From the NCBI GenBank assembly GCA_016789865.1, contig JAEUPC010000186.1:1-36538 (forward strand): a stretch of 36,538 bases of DNA, in the 5' to 3' direction. A program made the translations under genes and the position numbers. Shown here in pieces: positions 31,406-36,538 of the stretch (position 1 is the stretch's first letter; each line of letters starts with the position of its first letter). The notes below the pieces were generated by a model. It was not told the origin of the DNA. It did no database searches and saw nothing but the letters and a program-made list of their open reading frames with translations. The stretch is from Rubrivivax sp. GTDB taxonomy: Bacteria > Pseudomonadota > Gammaproteobacteria > Burkholderiales > Burkholderiaceae_C.

Positions 31406-32203
31406 CTATTGAGCAGAGGTGGTGTTGCTGCGGCGCGCCGGGCCGTCGTATGCCACCTGGTCCATCGTGATCTGGCGCCAGCCGGGCTCGCGCACCTGCT
31501 CCTCGAAGGCGTGGGCGAACAGGCCCGCCGTGCGGGGAATGACGATGAAGGCACGCGCCAGCCGATGGTCGAACCCCATGTCTGAAATGATGGCGCCCAC
31601 CGCCGCGTCGATGTTCGCGAGCAGCGGCCGGTTCTTCTTCTTGATCAGCGCCTTTTCCAGCTCGCGCGTCATGCGGACGTGGTCGCCTGCGAGCCCATAT
31701 TCCTCAGCCAGGGCGAACAGCACCTTGCCGCGTGGATCGCCTTCGGGATGCTGCGGATGCCCGAAGCCATCCAGCCGCTTGTGTGCGTGAACGTACTCGG
31801 TCGCCACATCCTCATAGCTGCGTCCGCTGGAGGCCGCCTTGGACACCAGTTCCTGGATGTAGCGGGTGAACTCCTCACCGGCGCCCCCGTGCACATCGCC
31901 AAACATCATCGCGCCGGCCGCCACCGCGCATTGGATGGGCACACCCGCGGCCTGCACGAACCGGGTGACTGTCGATGACGGCGAGATGCCGTGGTCGGCT
32001 ACCGAGATGAACATTGCATTGATGATCTTCGACTCGTTGCCCTTGGGAAGCTCTCCCTTGAAGAGCAGGTACACCATGGCGCCGAAGTCGATCTTGCCGA
32101 CGAGATCCGTGAGCAGGTCGTAGCCCCTGACCACCGTACCCTCGTGCGGTGTGGGGTCAGCGATGGCAGTGCGCCAGTACTTGCGGTCAGCCGTCTTGTT
32201 CAT
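31406..32203 (-). CDS. Short citrate synthase-family protein, citryl-CoA lyase-like
   Basis: This 265-residue protein covers only the catalytic part of the citrate synthase fold, the size of citryl-CoA lyase and the C-terminus of ATP-citrate lyase. The expected active-site residues are present: His71 in ADHGISPSS, His105 in FGDVHGGAGEEF, His149 in LDGFGHPQHPEGDPRG, and an Asp in MGFDHRLARAF. It would make or break a C-C bond next to a CoA thioester, plausibly splitting a 3-hydroxy-acyl-CoA acid. Its ATG has GGAG 6-7 bases upstream. It is the first gene of the long minus-strand array, divergent from the IclR gene, so it is probably central to the pathway. Confidence 0.85.
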   Translation of the reverse strand: MNKTADRKYWRTAIADPTPHEGTVVRGYDLLTDLVGKIDFGAMVYLLFKGELPKGNESKIINAMFISVADHGISPSSTVTRFVQAAGVPIQCAVAAGAMMFGDVHGGAGEEFTRYIQELVSKAASSGRSYEDVATEYVHAHKRLDGFGHPQHPEGDPRGKVLFALAEEYGLAGDHVRMTRELEKALIKKKNRPLLANIDAAVGAIISDMGFDHRLARAFIVIPRTAGLFAHAFEEQVREPGWRQITMDQVAYDGPARRSNTTSAQ

Positions 32204-32258
32204 GCAGTGCTCCGGTCAGAGGGGGTGGGGCGCCCGAGACAAGGCTTGGACGCGAGTG

Positions 32259-32275
32259 CACAAATCGTAGTTGTG
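32259..32275. promoter_or_regulatory. Perfect 5-bp inverted repeat in the divergent promoter region
   Basis: CACAA (32259-32263) and TTGTG (32271-32275) flank a 7-base spacer, with further GC.../...GC pairing outside. It lies between the divergent lyase-like and IclR genes and could be an operator or part of a promoter. Confidence 0.35.
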
Positions 32276-32300
32276 GGGGTGCAGGTCGCACAGCCGCATG

Positions 32301-32315
32301 TCCACGATGTGGATG
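32301..32315. promoter_or_regulatory. Candidate IclR-type operator (copy 2)
   Basis: TCCAC-GAT-GTGGA is a perfect palindrome of 13 bases, extended to TCCACGATGTGGATG. It lies 98 bases before the lyase-like gene and 70 before the IclR gene. A 13-of-15 match occurs before the TctC-like gene (22891-22905). Size and symmetry suit an IclR dimer site; assignment is inference. Confidence 0.5.
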
Positions 32316-32384
32316 AACGGAAGGAAGCCGAGATGGTCGGCTGCTTCAAGATGGGCCGCGTCGCGGCCCCCACTCGTCCACCTT

Positions 32385-33170
32385 ATGATCGCCAGCGTGA
32401 TTGATACGAACACCCGCGGGACACAAAGCATCGACCGCACGCTGGGCGTGTTGAAGCAGGTGGTGGCCCATGGCGCGCACGGCTTGACGGTGGCCGATCT
32501 GGTGGCGCTCAGCGGGCTCGAGCGTCCAACCGTGCACCGCATCGTCCAGGCGCTGGAGAGGCAGGGGTTGTTGACGCGGCCTGACGGATCGAAGCGCTAT
32601 GTGTTGGGGGACTACTGCCGCCAATTGGCCGCCGCCTTCGCCGACCGCGCCGACCTGCGCAGTGTCTGCGAGCCGATCCTGCTGGGGGTTGCCGAGGACA
32701 CGGGCAACAGCGCATTCCTGATTGGCCGGGTGGGCTTCGAGTCAATCTGCCTTGCGCGCGTGATCGGCTCTTACACGGTCCAGGTGTTGACCGTGAACGT
32801 CGGCATGAGGCAGCCCCTGGGCCCCGGTGCAGGCGGGCTCGCGATTCTCAGCGCACTGTCAGCCGCCGAACAGGACGAATGCATCCGCGCGAACGCGAAA
32901 CGCCTGGCGAGCTACGGTTCGTTGACCGAGTCGATGCTTCGCTCCCTCATTCGTGCGAGCCAGCGCCGCGGACACGCCGTCATCGGGCATTACAGTGCGC
33001 CAGGAGTCATCGGACTCGGAGTGGCGATGCGCAACGCGAGCGGCGCCGTACTGGGTGCGATTACCACTGCTTCGATCGACAGCCGCATGACGAGGGCGCA
33101 CCAGCAGCTCGCCGCAACGTCCATAACAAAGCACATCGAGCGCGTGCAATCGTCGCTGAACATGCTCTGA
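32385..33170 (+). CDS. IclR-family transcriptional regulator
   Basis: This 261-residue protein has the IclR winged helix-turn-helix (SIDRTLGVLKQVVAHGAHGL, then LVALSGLERPTVHRIVQALERQG). The GAF-like effector domain follows, with LGPGAGGLAILSAL and GVIGLGVAMRNASGAVLGAI. IclR proteins repress or activate catabolic operons in response to a pathway metabolite. Divergent orientation and a 181-base shared intergenic region with two palindromes strongly suggest that it controls the minus-strand CoA operon. ATG 32385 fits the start of the domain but has no clear Shine-Dalgarno sequence; GTG 32397 is an alternative. Confidence 0.88.
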   Translation: MIASVIDTNTRGTQSIDRTLGVLKQVVAHGAHGLTVADLVALSGLERPTVHRIVQALERQGLLTRPDGSKRYVLGDYCRQLAAAFADRADLRSVCEPILLGVAEDTGNSAFLIGRVGFESICLARVIGSYTVQVLTVNVGMRQPLGPGAGGLAILSALSAAEQDECIRANAKRLASYGSLTESMLRSLIRASQRRGHAVIGHYSAPGVIGLGVAMRNASGAVLGAITTASIDSRMTRAHQQLAATSITKHIERVQSSLNML

Positions 33171-33337
33171 GCCGCGCGGGCGCCGGCGAAGCCGACCCCG
33201 TGGTGGTCGGAACGGCCGGATGCGGTTCGCCCTAAACCCTGTCGCTTTCGTTCACGGAGCTCATGGTGCGCCATCGACGTCAGCTCCACGGTGAGACCAG
33301 GTCGTTGATGACCTGGAACATTACCTCCGCCCGCTTC

Positions 33338-33727
33338 TCAGTCTGCGCTGCAGCTCGGCCCGCGGTACTCGATGCGATGCGCCGGGAAGGGGTCATCGAG
33401 GTCGGCTGAGGGCCAGCCGAGCTCGATCGGTGCCTAGGCCTCGACGCACGCCAGCGCCAGGTAGAACAGGCGCCGCACCCGCGGCTCGAGCTCGGCGGTG
33501 TCGGCCGGGTGCTGCGACAGAAACCGCATGATGTCTCCCAGCCGCGGGAACACCGCGTCATATGAGCGCTGCAGCTCGGCCATCGGCGTGGCGATGCGGC
33601 GGTTGTAGCGCGCCTGCTCGCTTTCCAGCGCCCGCTCGGCGGCCTGCGTTTCAAGGTCCTCGAAGCCGGCGGGCAGGCCTGGCGTGCCCGGCGTGCGTGA
33701 CGTGCCCGACGACAGTGCGCCGCTCAT
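33338..33727 (-). pseudogene. Small hypothetical protein gene interrupted by an in-frame TAG
   Basis: From ATG 33727 the frame encodes 97 residues (LETQAAERALESEQARYNRR, PRVRRLFYLALACVEA) and stops at TAG 33434-33436. The same frame then continues for 31 more codons that look coding (APIELGWPSADLDDPFPAHR) to a TGA at 33338. A single substitution creating the TAG would explain this. The protein family is unknown to me. It overlaps the preceding oxygenase remnant by 4 bases, so both belonged to one operon. Use of the shorter protein is possible. Confidence 0.55.
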
Positions 33728-34272
33728 GCTGCCGCCTCCAGCATCTGCTGGCGGGCCTTGAAGTGGTGCGCCAGCGCCATCTCCTGGCGCGACAGCACCA
33801 CATGCTCCATCTCGCCGGTGGCCGGCGCCGCGTGCTGCGTTTCCAGCAGGCTCAGGTCCTCGCGCACGACCTCGCGCTCGCGCGAGCGGACCAGCTCCTG
33901 GCTCGCGCGCTCGGCCAGGTTGGCCGGCCGGTAGCCGAACGTCTCGTTGATGACCACCGTGCAGCTCGCGCCGACCGGCAGGAACTCGATCTCGTTGAGG
34001 TAATGCTGGCCCATCAGCATCACGCGGTTGGGGAAGACCTCGATCACGTCGTCGCCGCGCACCAGCAGCAGCGAGGCGCGGGGCACCGCAAATTCGCGCA
34101 CCTGGTAGTCGCCCGGCTGCGGCAGGTCGGCCGCGTGGCCGGCAAGCAGCCAGGACTTGCCGAACACCGCGGGGCGCTCGCGCTCGAAGCCCTCGGCCGA
34201 GATGTGCTTGGCGAGCGGGATCATGAGATCGGGCGCCGCTGCCGCCGCGCCCTTGATGGCCGTCTGGATCAT
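33724..34272 (-). pseudogene. Ring-hydroxylating oxygenase alpha-subunit gene with in-frame internal deletion
   Basis: The 182-residue product begins like a Rieske oxygenase large subunit (FGKSWLLAGHAADLPQPGDY, then VPRASLLLVRGDD). After residue ~75 it jumps directly to C-terminal family sequence (VIEVFPNRVMLMGQHYLNEI and later SREREVVREDLSLLETQH). The expected CxH/CxxH Rieske centre and the His/His/Asp iron site are both missing. About 200 residues appear to be lost relative to a ~400-residue enzyme, with the frame kept. It cannot be a working oxygenase. ATG 34272 has AAGGTG about 8 bases upstream, so translation may continue. Confidence 0.7.
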
Positions 34273-34287
34273 GGCTGCACCCACCTT

Positions 34288-34629
34288 TCAGGCGGCGGCT
34301 GCCGGCACTGCTGCCGGCACTGCCGCCAGCACTGCTGTCGGCACTGGTGTCGGCACTGGTGTCGGCACGGCGGCCGGCCGGCGCGGGACATGTTCGGGCA
34401 CCGGCAACTGCCAGCGCTCGCCCGGCTGCAGGCGCCCGTTCACGCCCTTGATGCGGGGCGGGTCGATCGCCAGGCCCACCGGATCTTCGCCGCCGGCCAC
34501 CTGCTGCGCCAGGCCGAGCAGCGTCTTGTACAGCCGCGCGATCGCCACGTCGCCGGGCGAGAGCATCTCGCGGCTGCGGTCGCGGATCGAGCAGGACCTG
34601 ATCCTTGTCTCGTGCCCCGCTGCTCTACC
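34288..34629 (-). pseudogene. C-terminal remnant of a Rieske-type oxygenase alpha subunit
   Basis: The open frame contains SIRDRSREMLSPGDVAIARL, then KTLLGLAQQVAGGEDPVGLAIDPP. This resembles the last part of phthalate/vanillate-type oxygenase alpha subunits. It lacks everything upstream, including both metal centres; homology seems to start around 34590 and the frame is closed at 34630. The tail is extended by an Ala/Val/Pro/Thr repeat. If any part is translated it would begin at ATG 34566 (92 residues). Assignment rests on the short tail pattern and is moderate. Confidence 0.45.
34304..34375. repeat. 12-bp tandem repeat, six units
   Basis: Six adjoining 12-base units of the type GGCACTGSTGYC start at 34304, 34316, 34328, 34340, 34352 and 34364; units 4 and 5 are identical. 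On the minus strand it encodes Val-Pro-Thr-Pro/Val-Pro-Ala-Ala-like tetrapeptides at the end of the oxygenase remnant. Confidence 0.9.
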
Positions 34630-34694
34630 TCAACGCCCTGATCGCTGGTGCGCCGAAGATCGGGCGCCTGGCGGCCGCGCGAGAGACGGACACC

Positions 34695-34745
34695 TTCGAG
34701 CGACCGCGTTCCGGCGCATGAACCATCACCAGCCGCCGGCAGCGC
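34695..34745 (+). pseudogene. Fragment similar to the sulfatase gene of this window
   Basis: TTCGAGCGACCGC (34695-34707) and GGCGCATGAACCATC (34713-34727) match sulfatase-gene positions 13367-13379 and 13386-13400 exactly. They occur in the same order with one base fewer between them, followed by weaker similarity (CCAGC.GC). It is out of frame and too short to work. It is likely a relic of another sulfatase gene or of a duplicated segment. Confidence 0.6.
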
Positions 34746-34753
34746 GGGGTCAC

Positions 34754-34773
34754 TGTAGGTACGTTGCTACAAT
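34754..34773 (+). promoter_or_regulatory. Promoter -10 with overlapping inverted repeat before the toxin-antitoxin pair
   Basis: TGTAG (34754-34758) and CTACA (34767-34771) are inverted arms with an 8-base spacer, overlapping the -10-like TACAAT (34768-34773). The antitoxin ATG follows 20 bases later. This is the arrangement expected for autorepression by a Phd/YefM antitoxin. No clear -35 box is seen. Confidence 0.5.
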
Positions 34774-34793
34774 GCGCCAAACGGAGGTCCAGC

Positions 34794-35048
34794 ATGGCCG
34801 TGACGACGATCTCAAGCCGAGAGTTCAATCAGGACACGAGTGGCGCCAAGAAGGCCGCCAAGATGGGCCCCGTCTTCATCACTGACCGGGGCAAGCCCGC
34901 GCACGTGCTGCTCAGCATCGAGCACTACGAGGACCTCGTCGCCCCGTCCGCCAACCTGGTCGATCTCCTGGCACTACCAAACGGCAGCGCCATACGATTC
35001 ACGCCGCCGCGCCTGCGCGCGCTGACCAAGCCCGTCGATCTGACGTGA
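34794..35048 (+). CDS. Phd/YefM-family antitoxin
   Basis: This 84-residue protein opens with the Phd/YefM DNA-binding fold: TTISSREFNQDTSGAKKAAK, then GPVFITDRGKPAHVLLSIEHYEDL. The C-terminal tail should bind and block the PIN toxin. ATG 34794 has GGAGG 6 bases upstream (34783-34787); the in-frame upstream ATG at 34764 lies inside the promoter and is rejected. Its stop overlaps the toxin GTG start (GTGA). It should repress its own promoter through the inverted repeat just upstream. Confidence 0.9.
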   Translation: MAVTTISSREFNQDTSGAKKAAKMGPVFITDRGKPAHVLLSIEHYEDLVAPSANLVDLLALPNGSAIRFTPPRLRALTKPVDLT

Positions 35049-35467
35049 CACTGCTGCTCGACACCAACGTCGTATCGGAACTGCGCAGAGCCAAGTCGGG
35101 CAAGGCAGACCCGGCCGTCATCGCCTGGGCCAGCGCTGTGCCAGCGGGAAGCCTCTACATATCCGTCATCACATTGCTTGAACTCGAGATGGGTGTTCTT
35201 CGGATCGAGCGGCGCGACGGAAAGCAGGGTACTGTCATGCGTCAGTGGCTGGACGGCCAGGTGTTGCCAGCCTTCAGCGGACGCGTCCTGCCCGTCGACT
35301 CGGCCGTTGCGTTGCAGTGCGCCCGGCTTCACGTGCCCGACCGCCTCAGCGAGCGCGACGCGATGATTGCAGCAACGGCCATGGTCCATGGCATGGCCGT
35401 CGTCACTCGCAACGTTGCCGACTTCCAGCCCAGCGGCGTGCAGCTCTTGAATCCCTGGGATCAGTAG
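35045..35467 (+). CDS. VapC-type PIN-domain ribonuclease toxin
   Basis: This 140-residue PIN-domain protein has acidic residues in LLLDTNVVSELR (Asp6), SVITLLELEMG (Glu), LSERDAMIAATA (Asp) and TRNVADF (Asp). They form the magnesium site of VapC-like ribonucleases, which often cleave initiator tRNA or rRNA. The GTG start at 35045 overlaps the antitoxin stop by 4 bases, giving coupled translation. The Phd-type antitoxin with VapC-type toxin (FitAB/VapBC-like) is a common pairing. It flanks decayed oxygenase genes and may stabilise this region. Confidence 0.9.
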   Translation: MTLLLDTNVVSELRRAKSGKADPAVIAWASAVPAGSLYISVITLLELEMGVLRIERRDGKQGTVMRQWLDGQVLPAFSGRVLPVDSAVALQCARLHVPDRLSERDAMIAATAMVHGMAVVTRNVADFQPSGVQLLNPWDQ

Positions 35468-35565
35468 CTACAGGGACCCAACGTCGCCTGATGGCCGCGA
35501 GCCGCCGCTGCGTTCTATGCGTTCGAACCCGGTCCGATGACGCCGGACACCAGCCAGTCAATCCG

Positions 35566-36538
35566 TTAGGGCTGAAGGACCGTGTGAACGAACTTGGTGT
35601 CCAGGAACGCTTCCATCCCTTCGATCCCCGACTCGCTGCCATACCCGCTGTCCTTCACACCCCCGAACGGCGCTTCCGGCACCGACACGCCCATGCCATT
35701 GATGGCGAGGCTCCCCACCTCCAGGCGCTCTGAGGCGAAGTGCATGGTCTTGGCCGAGTCGGTGAAGAGGTAGCCGGCCAGGCCGTACGGGTTGCGGTTG
35801 GCCATCGCGACCGCTTCTTCGAAGCTGTCGAACGGCACGGCGCACGCCACCGGGCCGAACGGCTCTTCCTGCATCGCCGCGGCGTCCAGCGGCACGTCGG
35901 CCAGCAGCGTGGGCGCGACGAAGAAGCCTTCAGCCGGCGCCGCGCCGCTGATCGAGCGCGCACCTTGCGCCACCGATCGCGCGATCAGGTCCTGCACCGC
36001 GGTCTGCCGGCGCGGATTGGCGAGCGGGCCCATCTGCGTGCCGGGTTCGAGCCCGGGGCCGAGCTTCAGTGCGCGGCTCGCGGCAGAGAAAGCGTCGACG
36101 AAATCGGCATAGCGTGAGCGGGCGACGAAGAAGCGGGTCGGCGCCAGGCAAGCCTGCCCGGCGTTGCGGAACTTGTGCGCCACCATCATCGAAACGGCAC
36201 GTTCGAGGTTCGCGTCTTCGGCGATGAGCACCGGCGCATGGCCACCCAGTTCGAGCGTCACACGTTTGAGATGCTGCGCGCACAGCTCGGCCAGATGGCG
36301 GCCCACCGGCACCGAGCCGGTGAAGCTCACCTTGCGGATCACCGGCGAGGCGATCAGCGTCTTCGACACCTCGGCCGGCACACCGTAGACGAGCTGGAGC
36401 ACGCCTTCAGGAAGCTCCTGGTTCAGGCAGTCGACCATCAGCGCCACGCTGGCCGGCGTTTCTTCGGCCGCCTTGAGCACGATGGAGCAACCGGCCGCGA
36501 GCGCGCCACCCAGCTTGCGCGCCGAGAGCACGAGCGGA
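35566..36538 (-). CDS. NAD(P)-dependent aldehyde dehydrogenase (5' end outside window)
   Basis: The C-terminal ~323 residues of an aldehyde dehydrogenase are present; about 160 N-terminal residues lie beyond the window. The catalytic Glu is in VTLELGGHAPVLI and the catalytic Cys in NAGQACLAPTRFFV. EEPFGPVACAVPF and GGVKDSGYGSESGIEGMEAF close the domain. The pattern is nearest to the succinate-semialdehyde dehydrogenase-like branch, but substrate cannot be decided. It oxidises an aldehyde to the acid in the cytoplasm. It converges with the toxin-antitoxin pair and its operon partners are not visible. Confidence 0.9.
   Translation of the reverse strand, partial: PLVLSARKLGGALAAGCSIVLKAAEETPASVALMVDCLNQELPEGVLQLVYGVPAEVSKTLIASPVIRKVSFTGSVPVGRHLAELCAQHLKRVTLELGGHAPVLIAEDANLERAVSMMVAHKFRNAGQACLAPTRFFVARSRYADFVDAFSAASRALKLGPGLEPGTQMGPLANPRRQTAVQDLIARSVAQGARSISGAAPAEGFFVAPTLLADVPLDAAAMQEEPFGPVACAVPFDSFEEAVAMANRNPYGLAGYLFTDSAKTMHFASERLEVGSLAINGMGVSVPEAPFGGVKDSGYGSESGIEGMEAFLDTKFVHTVLQP

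Noticed and set aside
33280-33654. 125-codon minus-strand frame overlapping the small hypothetical gene
   Set aside because: Ser/Arg-rich and overlapping a more protein-like frame that is joined to the oxygenase remnant by an ATGA overlap.
1-36538. CRISPR arrays, tRNA and rRNA genes
   Set aside because: No regularly spaced repeat array, cloverleaf or rRNA-like sequence was noticed on reading; a covariance search was not possible here.

Overview
The window looks like chromosomal DNA of a high-GC betaproteobacterium, most likely Burkholderiales. The GC-rich codon use, TRAP and Bug/TctC-type binding proteins, a VanA-like Rieske oxygenase and dense CoA-ester catabolic genes all fit. No rRNA, tRNA or CRISPR array was seen. 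Assignments rest on reading motifs, not on database searches.

Layout. (1) 1-5832, plus strand: an ATP-grasp / alpha-E / transglutaminase cluster. Its order is a fused ATP-grasp+alpha-E protein (cut by the window edge), a transglutaminase-like protein, a stand-alone ATP-grasp protein and a stand-alone alpha-E protein. The start of the last gene is duplicated around a hairpin-rich insert. (2) 5971-6846, minus: a PhoD-like metallophosphoesterase. (3) 7130-13636, plus: a catabolic operon encoding a TRAP transporter (binding protein, small and large permeases) interleaved with a Rieske oxygenase, a zinc alcohol dehydrogenase and a type I sulfatase. It plausibly imports and processes a (sulfated, methoxylated) aromatic compound. 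A perfect inverted repeat lies upstream. (4) 13815-18304: a 46-residue membrane peptide (minus), then a large winged-helix/NB-ARC regulator translationally coupled to an exported amidase. (5) 18352-20500: an IS21-family remnant, a ParDE-type toxin-antitoxin pair and a small tyrosine recombinase.

(6) 20526-32203, minus: a long catabolic array that appears less GC-rich than the left side. It holds an M19 dipeptidase, a TctC-like binding protein, three acyl-CoA dehydrogenase-family proteins, a nitroreductase, a family III CoA-transferase, an enoyl-CoA hydratase-family protein, an SDR, an SCP2-type thiolase and a short citrate-synthase/citryl-CoA-lyase-like protein. A divergent IclR regulator (32385-33170) probably controls it. 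A 15-base motif shared by the two minus-strand promoter regions could be its operator. Together these genes describe CoA activation, oxidation, hydration, dehydrogenation and C-C cleavage of an unidentified carboxylic acid.

(7) 33338-34760: decayed genes. They include a ring-hydroxylating oxygenase alpha subunit that lost its Rieske and iron centres through an in-frame deletion, a neighbour with an in-frame stop, another oxygenase tail, and a scrap resembling the sulfatase gene in region 3. (8) 34794-35467: a Phd/VapC-type toxin-antitoxin pair. (9) 35566 to the window end, minus: an aldehyde dehydrogenase cut by the edge.
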